Assembly: GCA_036245805.1 (NCBI GenBank)
Contig: BTRK01000006.1
Coordinates: 10,696,365 to 10,760,364 of the forward strand
Reading direction: 5' to 3'
Origin: Pristionchus mayeri
Lineage: Eukaryota; Nematoda; Chromadorea; Rhabditida; Neodiplogasteridae
DNA length: 64,000 nucleotides
In this document: piece after piece, positions 1 through 12,519 of the stretch
Numbering within the stretch: the first letter of the stretch is position 1
Layout: every line of letters begins with the position of its first letter
Translations under genes and position numbers: made by a program
Notes under the pieces: model-generated
The model's input: the letters and a program-made list of their open reading frames with translations, nothing else
The model's database searches: none
Told to the model about the DNA's origin: nothing

Positions 1-2064
1 GGGTCTTCGTCTCCTCCTGTCTCTGCTCTCGCTGCCTCCCAACTGCTCATCACCACTGCACTCTCATTCTATTCTGCTCATGAAACAAAGTGAGAAGTGA
101 TCTTTGAACTATTCTAATCATAAGGATAGAATTGATTCCGGAATTCCAATAGCGAGGACAAAAGAGTGACGCAATTCCACTCCTCCCATTCCGATTACGC
201 GGAGCTGTGGAATGGAATTCCAAAACTTTTAGAATTCCATTTGAATACATTACTGGCTCTTCATTGATTCTCTCCACTCAATTTCGACATTTTGCATAAC
301 GGAATTCCATTCCAATATGGAATTCCATTTCGAATGGAATTCTAATTGCGCACCGCTCGTATGCGAGTTCGACTTTGGAAGTGAGTGGAGGGTTTTAGAA
401 TTCAAATTGTCAAATAATTCAATCATCCATAATGATAATGAGCGACAGTTGATTATTGTCATCTACTAAGACTCCAAAATAATATGAATTGAAGCTCAAT
501 GAAGAGTAGGCTTCCTTCAGCAACTATTTCCAAAACACAGCGATATCTGATTGTTGATCTGTTCTCAGACTGCGCATCCGCACCTTCCACTATCAACTCG
601 TCCTGGGTGTTCTCCTAATCGTAGCAGCGCTCTTCCACTGGCAGTACGTTTTAATTAGCAAATTAAGTTAATTAGTTCAATTTTTTAAGATATTGCTGTC
701 TGTACTACTTCGTCTCGATACCGGCAGCGTGTGGGTTGCTCTGTTTCGCGCAGGGTAGGTCAAAATATCAAATTGCGGTAGATTATCGATTTATACACCC
801 ATAAAAGCATGAATCTGAGTAGATCTTCGGAGGAAGATTCGATTAATTATTTTTAGAGAGAAAGGACTCTGACTGAAATTGTCAGTGTCAGTGTCTCTCA
901 TTTATTTATGTAAAGTCTGAAACTCAAAAGGCAATTATTTTCCTCGTGCATTTTCTTTTAGTTATTGCCATCTTCGATTTTGCTTCAAATTAATTAAATA
1001 AGTTGGAGAGCTAACGGGTGATATTTTTCGTCAGTCACAGAAATCGAAAATGTATTATTTATTTCATTCGCAACCGATTATAGCACGTTTGACTACTTGA
1101 GGAAAGGATTAACCTATCAGGCCTCACGACACTCCTCCGTCCCTCTCGTGTCTCTCGCAGTCTCGATGTGATAGGAACTTTCGCTGCCGTTGCCCTCTGC
1201 TCCTCTCTCCTCTTCTCCCTTCTCTGCAACTTCTCGGGGTGAGTGTTTCGATTTCGAAGATGAGAAAAACTGAAATAGTGTATATTTGCAGTATCTTCGA
1301 CTGGCGACTGTCCATCCTTCGACACTGTCGATGGGGAGAAGAGGAAGTGATGAAGGTGACCAGTAGTGATTGCAAATCTCTTTCTTTCTGTTCCTGACCG
1401 GTCAGATAGGACACACAATTAAAATGCCTGCCGACTTGGCAACAATAGCGCGTTGTATTAAACTGATCAAATTGATCTCATTCTCTTTATTTCCCACACT
1501 ATCTTATTCTTTCTAATAGCAAACGAGTTTGAATGAGTCGTCATTGTATTAAATTCTGATTCGTATAAAAATTGTGACCGGGACAAATTGACACATTGTG
1601 ATTCTATTTCAAATGAGGAATGGTCGAAACTCAACCAATTCATAGCATACTTTTTGGGTATGCATCAAGTGGATTGTATCAACTCATTTAAACTTCAAAA
1701 ATATATTTTAAAATATTTTAGGGTTGCCGCCGTTATTTGCACTTCTCCTATCCCTACTTCAACTGGCAACCACCACAGGTGAGATTTGATCTTTGATCTT
1801 TGAGAATATTTAGCTCCCTGAACATATTTGCTCTCTCAAAGATCGATAATTTTGATCAACTCATTCATACTCCCCATATCCCGTATACTTCGATAAAATC
1901 GACAAAATCGATATTTTTAGATCGAACACGAGGTGACTTCAATCCAAATCGCAATCTACACGGTGCTCCTCATCTTTTCCTTCCTCTACTTTTATTTTTC
2001 CATCAAATCGACGTTTAGATTGAGCAAAAAGAAGGAAAGGAACGCGTACTTTGATGGAAGATGA
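1..2064 (+). CDS. Multi-span membrane protein, 3' part (5' end outside window)
   Basis: Seven exons join in one open frame: ..89, 569-643, 690-754, 1121-1238, 1292-1355, 1722-1778 and 1921-2064 (TGA at 2062-2064). Every junction has GT/AG and the phases agree. The visible part, about 203 residues, has four or more hydrophobic stretches: around LVLGVLLIVAALF, FVSIPAACGLLCF, FAAVALCSSLLFSLL and IAIYTVLLIFSFLYFYF. A hydrophilic segment with CNFSG, three later Cys and a Trp/Tyr-rich piece lies between the last two, and the tail is basic (RLSKKKER). This suggests a four-span (tetraspan or claudin-like) topology. I do not recognise the family; the function is unknown. The frame is well supported, the topology is inferred. 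Confidence 0.6.
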
Positions 2065-3343
2065 GATAGTAGAGTATTAAGTGGCTCTCTTTATCTATGT
2101 CAGATCATTGGTAAGAACGTTGACAAGGCGTGCATAATGAAGATCCTCACTTATTACGACTACATTCTTAGAGTAGAGAGAAATATTAAAGTTTTAGTTG
2201 AGCAATACTGACAACATTTTACGGCAAAATTATTAGAAGCTCATCGCAAATAGTAAGCATATTCCCTCCTACTCTAGTTCCCCCCTAATAATTGTATAGT
2301 ATGGCCCAAACGGGAAATGCTCCCATATCCGCAACAATCGAATAAATAACTTACTATCATTCGACTCGAAACAGCTCGCAGAATGAAGATAATGATTTGT
2401 TAGCAGCACTAGTTAGCATGAAGATATTCAAAATTTATGCGCAGCTTCTAATATTTACTCATTAACCTCCACGCGCAAAAGAATATTGTTATTTGATACA
2501 CTTTATGACAATATGAATCAGCCGAATTATCAAAGACGCTCCTTCACAAGCATATCTTGGTCCTGAAACGTATCGCCACTGCTAGAAAAAACTATGCAGA
2601 ATTTTAAAAAAAAACAGTATGTATATTCTTCAGGTCCCAATGAAAACGATCTCATTTTAGTGAATCGTCGATACTTTCAGCAATTACATTTCTAATAAAA
2701 AAACATTATTCGGTGACCTTGCTACGCTGTACATTCTATCGTAGAGAAAAAAAGATGAAATGCAGCGATATGCGCTGCTGGAAGCATTCCATGCGAACTT
2801 CGTAAGATATCTTAACAAGTGAATATCTTTCATTCCATTATCTCCGATCGGAACCAAGAGAGGCAAGAGAGTGTGTGGATGAGAGGGAGTGGGGAGGGGG
2901 TTGCACACAAGTAGCGAGATTGTTTGGTTTCCGCGATATTTTGATCTGCGTAGACAGTGAGTGAGTAAGGGCGCGAGGAGGGCACTGCAACCGAAATAAC
3001 TTTGGTGCGCTATATAATATAGCCTATATTTGATGGCATCATCGCTCAATTCTATAAATTTCGTTGCTGAGGACAACTAGAGTACACGGGAAGATTGGTA
3101 CTAATCCTGCGCATAGTTAGTCAGATTTACTGGGTGATGTTGGTTTGCATGCACCGAGATTGTTTGTATGATATTTTGATCTGGGTAGACAGTGAGTGAC
3201 TAACGGACGGCGCGCGGAGGGAAGGGATGGATTACACTGCACTCACCCTCGTGTATCTCCGTCGTTGTAACTCTTCCTCTGTTTTCTATATCCTATCCTC
3301 GGACACACTTTCTAAACAAATCGACTTGTGTCCTAAACTTCGG
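2065..3343. other. Intergenic, with a short direct duplication
   Basis: No gene seen. Two diverged copies of a roughly 65-bp segment (GAGATTGTTTG.. then ATATTTTGATCTG.GTAGACAGTGAGTGA) lie at about 2919-2980 and 3155-3225, just upstream of the bestrophin gene. The 130-codon minus-strand frame at 2684-3076 has no recognisable motif and is treated as chance. Confidence 0.4.
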
Positions 3344-6300
3344 ATGACTATTAGCTACAGTTTGGACGTAAGTTAATTGTATTTTGTTTCTGGTTTTTGC
3401 TAGAAATTCAAGATCTTCACAAAATTATGAACAACACTCCGAGCGATTCTTCTTGTTCGATGGCTTTAAATAGCTATCTGATGAGAATGCTGATATAACG
3501 ACAATCTATACCATGAATCGTCCATTTCGAGGTTTCAACTTCACGCCCCTGGACTCTCTTCAAGCTGTTGCTAAAATGGAGAGGTTCCATTTGGAAGAGT
3601 GTCATCATGGAATTGTCAGTATGGCTTGTTCTCTTCGCAATAATGAGCGCCGTATATCGAGGTGCTCTGAACCCACGGCAACAGCGGTAGGACAAAATCT
3701 CTCTCTCTCCGTATTGCTTTTCATTTTACTAACTCTTATTTCAGTATTTTCGAGCGACTAGTAGAGTATCTAGACGCTCGACTAGACTACATTCCACTAA
3801 ATTTCATGCTGGGATTCTTTGTGACGATAATCGTAACTCGTTGGACTTACCTATACCAAATCATTGGCTTCATCGACAAGTGAGTTTCTTCTATTAATTT
3901 ATGTCATCAGATTGTGAATTTTGGAATGTGATTACGTTAATCATTTTTCTTCAAAAATGGTTTGTTTCTTGTTTTTTTTCCTGTTTTCATTTTTGTTTAT
4001 CAATTTTTCTTTCCAGCATTGGATTAACTGTTGCTGAGTACGTGAGAGGAAGAAGTGAGGAATCCAGAATATACAGGAGGACCATCATACGCTATTGCGA
4101 ATTGGCGCAGGTCCTCTTCCCACTTCTCCCGCCTCTTGCCCAACCACTCTTTCTGAATGCACAGGTCCTCGTGTTTCGTGATATCAGTATGCGGACGAGA
4201 AGAAGATTTCCCACAATCGATAGTGTAGTAGCAGCAGGTAGAATTGGGAATTCGGCACTAGGTCGGAGGATAACCAATAAAATCAACCCTTCTTCGCTAT
4301 ACAACTCAACTCACAAGATTAATTCGAAAAGGGAGCGAAGATTTTCCAATAAGATACATCTATTCGTCACCCATCCTGTTCAGGGTTCATGACGGCTCAC
4401 GAACATGATCGATTCATGGAGATCAATTATCCATACTCCAAGTACTGGATGCCATTCCAATGGGCACTTGCGCTGACGTATGATGCGCGAAAGAAGGGTA
4501 TCATTGAGAGCGACTTCTTCCAAGTGTTAGTCACGCAAGTGAGGTTCCCATATCTCTTTCGATCTTGTCCCTCCCTCCCTTTCCCCTTCTCTCACTAGCT
4601 CTCTCCATCTCTCTCCCTCTATCTCAATATGTCTCGCTCTACCACAACTCTATACTTCTCCACAGGAGATCAAGAAGTTTCGCTCGGGTCTGGCCTGGAT
4701 CTGCAACTATGACTGGGTGCCCATCCCGATCATGTACCCGCAGCTGGTCTGCCTCGCAGTCCACACCTACTTCCTTGTCTGTGTCCTCTCTCGGCAGTAT
4801 ATCGTCTCGAAACACGCGGCGATCATGACGGAAGTGAGTGATTTAGTGATTCCGTGGAAAAAACGGAAGAGAAGAAGAAATGTGTTAATTCCTTCAATTT
4901 CATATCTCGGCTCCGTAGAGATAGCAACTTGAAAATTGGAATATGTGGGGTTGAAAATCTATTTACATCACATGATCCAATTTTCAAGTCTCTAGCACTG
5001 CTGGGAGCTGAGATATGAAATTGCGGAAATTGAAATATTTCCTCTTCTCCCCTACTTTTTCCACGGCATGTGTGAGAGGGAACGGAAAGAGGTAGCCGCC
5101 GAATGACGAATTAATCTCTTCTTGTTTAAAAATTGGATTTGACTGTTTGTTCCTACGTCATAAATGTGAGGGGATGAATGTAAATATGAATCAGTAAACA
5201 AAACACACAGAGAGAAGGATGGAACATCTGGTTTGTTTTAGAGTGGTATACTTGCCGGAAAGGGTGTGCATTTGGAGAACAGTTGAGACTTGTTAGTTGA
5301 TCTCATTCTTCCATTTATTTCGTTGGAAAAAGATAGCAAAAATTGTATGCAAGAATGTTCGTCGATTGGATCGAATCGGTTGTAGGAGGCGAGGAATCAA
5401 AATAAATCAAGCCAGATGACAATAACATCTGGGGGAGGGGGGCAAAATAGTCGATTAGGTTCTCAGGTGGAGCCCAAGTTGGAATCAGCCCTGTTTTATC
5501 CTTGGTGCCCCCCTATGCTAAAGTCAATTACACGCTGGATCCAGCCCCGAATTCAACTTGTGCAGTCACTTTAGTGTAGGGGGAGCACCCAAGGATAAAA
5601 CAGGGCTAATTCCAATTTGATCGCCTCCTCCTGAGTAGTCGATTAGGTTTGAGTGATCGAGTGGTTGCAGATCGATCTCTACTTTCCCATCATGAGCGTG
5701 CTGCAGTTCGTCTTCTACATGGGATGGATGAAAGTGGCGGAGGCGATGCTGAATCCATTCGGAGAAGACGACGATGACTTCGAGACCAATGCACTCATAG
5801 ATCGAAATATTACGGTATTTCTCCCCTGATATCGATTGAAATATTACAGTAGGTATATTCCACTGATTAGGGTATCCCCTTTTTGGCGATTTGGGCATTT
5901 TTGTGTGCATCCCGGGTATGTTTCGCGTGCGCTATTCAATTCATATGTAAAGGACAAATGAAACATACCCGAAACAATCCAGAAATACCCAAAACACAAA
6001 CAAGGAGAACCCCTGATATCGATTGAATAGCTTCTTTTCCAGATGGGACTGACGATCGTGGATCAGGGGTACAACAGACCTCCCGACCTGGACAGAGATC
6101 CATTCTGGGGAGAGGAAGAGGATCCCGTCTATAGCGAGAAGACTGACAATGGCACTAAGGAAACGGAGGGAGCAGCTTCCCATTCGAAGTCAGTGCTTCC
6201 TACCTTAACTTTGTGGTGCCAAAAACAAAAGATAGGAAAAAGGTTGAAGATTCTGCCGGAAAAGTGTGGAAAGATCAAATTTTTGCAGTATTTTTTAACA

Positions 6301-6416
6301 TCGCATTACACTTGCTCTTTCTCAGACGTTCTGAGGGGACGAATCACATACGAATGGTATCCAAGCTCGAGAATCGACCAGTCAACTCACACAATACTGC
6401 ACCACGCAGGAAATAA
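3344..6416 (+). CDS. Bestrophin-family calcium-activated chloride channel
   Basis: Ten exons: 3344-3367, 3532-3686, 3745-3879, 4017-4110, 4165-4237, 4384-4538, 4666-4833, 5671-5814, 6043-6188 and 6326-6416. All phases agree, giving about 394 residues. The N-terminus [12 protein letters not shown] followed by [12 protein letters not shown] is the bestrophin start. [18 protein letters not shown] matches the pore-neck helix, and [17 protein letters not shown] is the cytosolic acidic Ca2+ clasp. The family forms pentameric anion channels in the plasma membrane. The core is complete. The tail after DPFWGEEED is short, about 60 residues, basic at the end and ending PRRK. An AATAAA lies at 6541-6546. 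Introns 7, 8 and 9 carry repeats, listed separately. Family assignment is firm; ion selectivity is by homology only. Confidence 0.93.
4891..5031. repeat. Foldback repeat in bestrophin intron
   Basis: Imperfect inverted repeat. CAATTTCATATCTCGGCTCC at the left is matched by GGGAGCTGAGATATGAAATTG at the right, and the inner blocks AACTTGAAAATTGGA / TCCAATTTTCAAGT also pair. The RNA would fold into one long stem. No coding capacity; MITE-like. Confidence 0.7.
5345..5440. mobile_element. 3'-tail fragment of the LINE family found at 53-58 kb
   Basis: GTCGATTGGATCGAATCGGT, then GGAATCAAA, ATCAAGCCA and a G-rich end, closely resembles the 3' region of the LINE at 53090-53190 (GTCGATTAGATCGAATCGGT, GGATCAAAGATCAAGCCA, GGATGGGGGG). 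It is a severely 5'-truncated or decayed copy, in the same relative orientation as the minus-strand element. Confidence 0.55.
5448..5650. repeat. Foldback repeat in bestrophin intron 7
   Basis: Arms of about 60-70 bp: CCCTGTTTTATCCTTGGTGC... on the left pairs with GCACCCAAGGATAAAACAGGG on the right, outer bases GTCGATTAGG recur at both ends, and a spacer of about 45 bp sits in the middle. Palindromic MITE-like element inserted upstream of exon 8. Confidence 0.7.
5824..6027. repeat. Foldback insert flanked by an 18-bp direct repeat
   Basis: CCCCTGATATCGATTGAA occurs at about 5824-5841 and again at about 6010-6027. Between them is an inverted repeat including CGGGTATGTTTC / GAAACATACCCG. The same CGGGTATGTTTC motif sits in the palindrome at 19505-19607, so the two belong to one repeat family. 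Confidence 0.55.
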
Positions 6417-7223
6417 TGGACATTAGTTCAGTGAAGAGGTAGAAAAGATCCATCGAGCCTCCTTCTCAACTGCTTCTCTAAATGGAAGGACATTGCCTTG
6501 CGCCAACACTAAAATTCATGTTTTAGAGAATGCATTTTAAAATAAAATAGATTCCCGCACAGGGAATATTGCCTGAATTTTGATGATATTCTTATTTATT
6601 TTTATTCTGCCCCCATACCTTCCCCTCAAATTTCACTTGCCGTAGAACGGTCTTCTCTTACTGAGTGTGTGGTCTTGTGAAAATAAAGAAATAATTGAAC
6701 CTTCTATTTATATAAAAAATTATATTGTGAATAATGAATTATACGATATTTAAAGAAAAGATCTGGCGTCTCTCCCAAACTAGATCACAGTTAAAGAAGG
6801 ATTATGAGCAAAACTTGACGCTAAAATCAGACACGACAGTTGTTTGGCTCACCAAAACCTCACTGGAATCCCGAAAACCGAATTTCCATATTTTTTATTT
6901 GAAGCAAGTTACGCGTATTTGGCTGAGTGCCAAGTGATCCTGAAGGGCAGGCAACGAGCGAGAGAGCACGCGGCTTGAAGATCTCCCTACTTTAAACATA
7001 TTTCAACCGGGCGCATGTTTGAGGATAATGCTTCATAAACAAGCGATGCCCCTGTCCCCACAGGGAACACCATTCCGGCGTCTCCGAAGCGAAGTGTAGG
7101 AATTTCGTCGCATACATATTTAGACTAATTTGCAAGTTCAATTGGTTATAAATTGGACTATTATTCGATCTTCTCGATTCTCCATTCCGTCCATTCGCCC
7201 CCTCCTCGAGCGGTCAACTCAGA
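6417..7223. other. Intergenic between bestrophin and THAP gene
   Basis: No gene found. The bestrophin polyadenylation signal is at 6541. A short segment TATTTCAACCGGGCGC (about 7000-7016) recurs at 59862-59876, so a dispersed repeat is present. The 67-codon frame at 6734-6937 has no supporting splice sites or motifs. Confidence 0.4.
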
Positions 7224-10200
7224 ATGCCGCCCAAGGTTTTTTTCCTTTTTTTTCATATCTTGCACTTCTTGTTTTGAACATTAATTTAAATGTATAATAT
7301 TTATTGATATTTTAGAGAGTGAAGTCTCGAGTAGTCAAGCCCGCTGGCGTAAGCTCATTTAAAGGTACCCACCAGTCAAAAATCAACTGTGCTTCAATTT
7401 GCGCAGTTTTGTTCCCTCATTTCAATGCACTAATTACAAAAAATTAAATAAATTTTATTAAAGCTAAAAATAAACAAAGCCGGGAAATAAAAATATTTGC
7501 TGTTCGTGTAGTCGAGGTATTACAATTACGGTATTTGATACGAATTGATTAAAATTTTCATGGACTGGTCGCACTCGAACTCTTTCAACCATTTTCCGCT
7601 GTTTTCCTGTTTATTTTCAGCGATTCTTGTTGTATTTTACTTAAAACTGCTTTGTATTGTATCGCTAATCACGTTTGTTCGTACGTATGCGGTTAGTAAA
7701 CCAGTTTAACGCAACTGCGCACGAATGAACTTAGACTATTTTGTGTTCTGCTGTCAATGTATATCGTGCAATTGCCTCCTAGTAGATGCCCTTCAAATGC
7801 GTTGTCTGCCCACGTAAAGTAGAGGTCGCGAAAACGGTACCGAAGAAGGAGGAGAAGAGGAAGGAGTGGCTGCTGCGATTGAATCTACTGGAGGAGGAGC
7901 ACGACGAGCTGGAGAAGATAGTAGCCGGGATGTACGCTGAAGGTAAGACGCCTAGGATGTGTCTCAATCACTTCAAGAGAGGAGGGCCTCTACCGGAAGA
8001 CGTGAGTATCTATTGATCTAGTGTTATCTATCGATTGTGCCTCTAATACTCGCACTGCACCTCCGCAGTATTCAGTTGTTGTATTACTTTGTTGTTATGC
8101 TACCTATCAGTTGCGAGAAGACCAATGCACGGATACTCCAAGGCTTGAAAGGGAGGATAGGAAACAGGTATTGTACGCATTATTATATCATATAGGCCAC
8201 AATCGTTTCTCTAGTATGACCTGGGGAGGCAATGGAAACATAAGATATGCCCTGAGGAGGTAATTTGCACAAGCCCTGGGGAGGCGAAAATAAGCATTTG
8301 AATCAAATAACAATACGAATGTTACAGAGTGGGACGATGGACGAAGATCCATCCGAGGGTAGCATAGATGGCATCGCAAATGCGATGTTTGACCTACCGT
8401 TTGATCCACCGACAGAACCTCCATCTCCGCATCGTGCGCAATCTGGGGTACGCAAATGATTCAGTTGAGACACATATCAGATGATATAAGTAGAAAAGTA
8501 CTTTAGTTTTTACTGCACAAATAGCATACAAGACAATTTCAATGGTTCTGAGTTATAAAACAATGTGATTTAAATGTTTAAAAAAATGAGAATGATGTAA
8601 ATACTATTCCTCGAATTATCACATAGTGGGGATACTAGGGATGGCATCGCAAGAAAAGATTTTCGTCTTCCTTCTCCATAGTCTTTCACCCGTGCGGAGA
8701 GTACGCAGAATAAGTACATTTATTGCAATGCCATCCCTATCGCCTAGGTATTTAGGATCGTTTTGGACACAATGAAAATCGAAATTCAGTCATACGCACC
8801 ATCTCAAGAAACTATGTGCACTGAGGCAACATCGGACAACGAAGTGGAAAAAAACGGGCCGACAATACAAGACGAAAACACTTTCTACTTGGTCTCCAAG
8901 TCGTCCCTTCTCCCCCTCTTCAAACGTTGTCGTGAGTGTGGAGCCGCCGAGATCCGAGCCGGATCCTTCCGCTCGTGGTGTGTCGGATCCGCCCTCTGTC
9001 TGGAATGGTTTTGCAATGTTTGTGAACGGATTGTGAAGTGGACTTCCCAAGAACAGATCGAGGGCTTTTTCGAGGGTATTCTCAAACTATCGACGACCCT
9101 CCACACCACAGCCGTTTCTACTCCGGTTAGCATATGCCTATTGAAGATTAGATCATAATAGATGGACTATATCGAAAGTAATATGAACCCGATTGTGAAA
9201 TTCAGAGATTTCTCGACATGGGGAAAGAATTGGGAGTCGCACTTCCATGCTACAGCACACTGAAATCGCATCTGGCAGAGGTTGTGATACCAGCTGTAGA
9301 TACGGTCTACGAAAGACACGAGAAGGTCGTCGAGGATACAGTCAGAAATGTCAGCAGGGTCAGAGATTTCACGGTTTCAATCAGATTTGTTATTTGAACT
9401 GTAGCTTACCTCAAAATCAGACGAGCGCAGGCCCCGGCCGCTTACCTCGGCCCGTTCCTGAAAAAGTGCCCATGAGGGGGTACGGTACTTACTAATATAC
9501 CCCTCCCTCCCCTCATAACCTCATAGTGCTCCTGCCGGTGCTGCATTGAGATGGGCGAGTCTCTTCTCGGATCTGAAATATCAGACTGTAAAATTAGTTA
9601 AACATAAAATCACTTGGTGTCCGTATAAAGGTAAAAAATCTTAATCGAGTTTTAACTGTTTAGAAGAGAGGAATCGATGTGGCTGTCGATGGTCGGTACG
9701 GTACACGGGGGTTCACTGCTCGGAACAACACCAACAGCATCGTTGATCTTGCCACGAACCTAGTTCTCAAGGCAGTCGACATGCACAAGGACATGAAGGG
9801 AATAGGTAGTGTTAGTTGATATTAGTAACTAGTGAGTTGATCACAAGTGGTATACATTACAGATGGTGTGAGTGGGCGGATGGAGAAAGAGGGAGTGAAG
9901 CGAGGGCTGAAGATATTATTGTCAAAACTCTTTACGGTCAGCTATCACAGTTCAGGACTAACTAATCAGCAGTAGTGAAACATGACTAATGCTACGCCTT
10001 CCTAGATAAGAAGTGTAACTTCTGACAATGACGCTAAAATCGGAAAAATGCTAAGAACCGATCCACTCTTCTCCAAAATTAGACACTCTCTTGACTTCTG
10101 GCACCTAGTGAAGGGAATCAACAGCGATCTGAGAGAGGTAATTGATTAGTAGTTAGAGAAGCAAGCGTTAAAGTACCCCACCGAGGAACGTGTTTTTTTA

Positions 10201-12341
10201 AAAACATTTTTCAAAAATTGATCATAAAATGATTATACAATAATCACATATACGGTAGGATACTTTAAAATAATGTTAAAACCTATTTTGGATTTTTAGA
10301 AAAATGTTTGACCCAAGGAACTGGATCTGACCCAAGGAACTGGGTTACGGTAGTTACTTGGGTGCTGTATAATCGATTGAACATGGTACCAGGACTTTAA
10401 AAAAAAAAAGTTAGTTCACGATAATCGGGGTTACGGTAGTGATATACGGTATCAGGGGTACTGTACTATCTATTGGGTACGGTATAGAGCAAGAATCAAC
10501 TCAATGGTAAATGTTTTGGAAAAACGTCAGTTGATTGACCGCAGTGGTGTGGATTACGGTAGCAAGGGATACTTTACACAGGGTTACGGTATGGGTACTG
10601 TAGGATAGATTGGGTACGGTATATTGACTTTTTGAAAATAAAGTTAGTTCACGATATTCTGGAGTACGGTAGCATCATACGGTATCTGGGGGTACTGCAC
10701 GATCGATTGGGTACGATACTTAGTCTTGACCTACCATGACCCAAAATACATGCCTCGTGCAGCACTCTCCTGGTAATCGATATACTGTATGATACAGTAT
10801 TTTTTGCGCGTCAGGGCATTGATTTTCCCTCTGTTCAAGCTCTTACATCGAATTCGAAAAAACGTTCCTCGGTGGGGTACTTTAAAACATGATACGTATA
10901 CAATATTTACAACTGAATTTAGCTGAGCAAGAAGAAGAAATGCGCCCTGGTCAAGCATTGGTGGAAGCCCATTATTAATCACTGCTACCACGTCCACTAC
11001 CAATACCGGAAGAGCAGGGCAAAGGGTCTCGAGAGATGGAAGAGCGTCCTCGCTCATGTGTGTGGGCGTCATAGGCACTTCGAGAAAGTTAGTGCGAATA
11101 CATAATTAAATAATTGACTATTAGATGTATTATCTCATGCATTAAATGTGTTAAAATGAATACAACAAAGTTGCCGTTTCTCTCTGGGATCTGCGAATGC
11201 ACGCACAAGGATCTACCGGAGTCACCACAGCACAAGATCGACAGGAAGAGCGAGGAATTCCGACAGCTCAAAAAGGTGATACTGAAGCCCACCTTCCTCT
11301 CTGGATTCCTCCGTGCTTCACCCAAGAAGAACACCTCTCCCTGCGAATCCTTCAACCGACTGATTAACCTCTATGTGCCCAAGGATATCGCCATGTAAGA
11401 CATTATAAGACCTACGCATTATGGAAGCTGAGCAAAAGTTTAAAGAACCAGCTACAGTAACTGAGCTACTACAACGCATATTCAGCTCCCCCAACTTCTA
11501 CCATGAGAAGATCAAACTCGCGGTGCTGCATCATAACGCCATCGCGATGGCCGATCTTCTCCATCTCAGGAAGGAGAAATCCTCATATGTGACAAGAGTG
11601 AAGGGAAGGGAGGTGCTGAGCGTGAAGAGGAAAATGACTGCAGTAGATCACAAATGGAGAGGAGAGGTTAGCATCTTTAAAAAAAAATAGCATTCCATCT
11701 CAGTAATATATTTGCTAGTAGAAAACAAACAAATATTTTAGGTTTGGAAGGAGGTCCAAGACGTGGTTCGCCAAAGGAAGCTGGACGCATACCTCGAGAA
11801 GGTCGGCGCCCCCGATTCGTTCACCTATGTGAAGACGCTCTACGGGGAGGAGCAGGGCCAGGAGGAAGGGAATGCGGTAGACGATGGAGGAGAGAGTGAT
11901 GCGTCCGTCGAGTTGGGAGGAGGATACGGTGAAGAGGTCGACTCGGACTCGAACCCCATCATGGACCCGATCGTGTTCAGTGATGAACGCGATTCGGAGT
12001 CGGATCATGAGAGGGGAGAGACGAGGGAGGAGACTCGTTCTTCTGGTTCCGAGTGGAACGAAGGAGAGGAGGAGGAGCCGAAGACTCCAGCTGATCGTGG
12101 AAGGGGGCGAAGGGAGCAAGGGAAGGCGAGAGGAAGCACCAGAGGGAAGGGGAGGGTGGCAGAGGAAGACGAGACATCTGAGGAAGAGGAAGCAGGCGAA
12201 GAAGGGGAGGTGAAGCAGCCAGAGAGACCGAGGAGAGTGAGGAAGACGAAGAGGGGAAGAGGGGAGGAAGCGGATGGAGAAGAGGAAGGTTACGAGGGGG
12301 ATGGAAACGAGCCAGCCAAGAGGGGCAGAGGGAAGAAGTAG
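7224..12341 (+). CDS. THAP zinc-finger protein with DDE transposase-derived domain
   Basis: Fourteen exons in phase, about 828 residues: 7224-7235, 7316-7348, 7786-8001, 8111-8167, 8328-8447, 8748-9125, 9206-9358, 9664-9805, 9863-9936, 10006-10137, 10923-11087, about 11171-11394, 11486-11666 and 11742-12341. The domain beginning MPFKCVVCPRK (Cys-x2-Cys), with a central Trp and ending MCLNHF (Cys-x2-His), is THAP-like (C2CH). A Cys-rich block (KRCRECGAAEI.. NVCERIVKW) and a transposase-like core follow. Candidate acidic catalytic residues are in AVDGRYGT, VTSDNDAK and SPCESFNRL, and DFWHLVKG is the family's WH block. The last exon is a long Glu/Arg/Lys-rich, probably nuclear tail. There are no terminal repeats, and the gene has many introns, so it looks like a resident host gene. 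An alternative start at 7786 is possible; the acceptor at 11171 is weak. Confidence 0.75.
10200..10725. repeat. Intronic cluster of TACGGTA motifs
   Basis: The 785-bp intron 10138-10922 contains about ten TACGGTA copies, often as GGGTACGGTA or GTTACGGTAG, mixed with partly repeated phrases (TGACCCAAGGAACTGG twice, TTAGTTCACGATA twice). The same heptamer is the core of the satellite at 50.4-51.9 kb. Confidence 0.5.
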
Positions 12342-12519
12342 GATTAGTTAATAGGAACATGCAGGGACTGGACAATTGTTAGGGGCACATGCGTATTTTC
12401 CAACTTTCATTATTATGTTATCCCACCTATGTTATCCTCAATTTGTACTTGTGTTGATGGTGATTAATAAATAACTTTTGAAAATATACCCCCCCCCCTG
12501 TCCCTCCGCTCCTACTCAC

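Noticed and set aside
2684..3076. 130-codon minus-strand frame
   Set aside because: No recognisable motif, and it overlaps a duplicated non-coding segment.
6734..6937. 67-codon frame
   Set aside because: No motif, splice site or codon-use support; AT-rich intergenic DNA.
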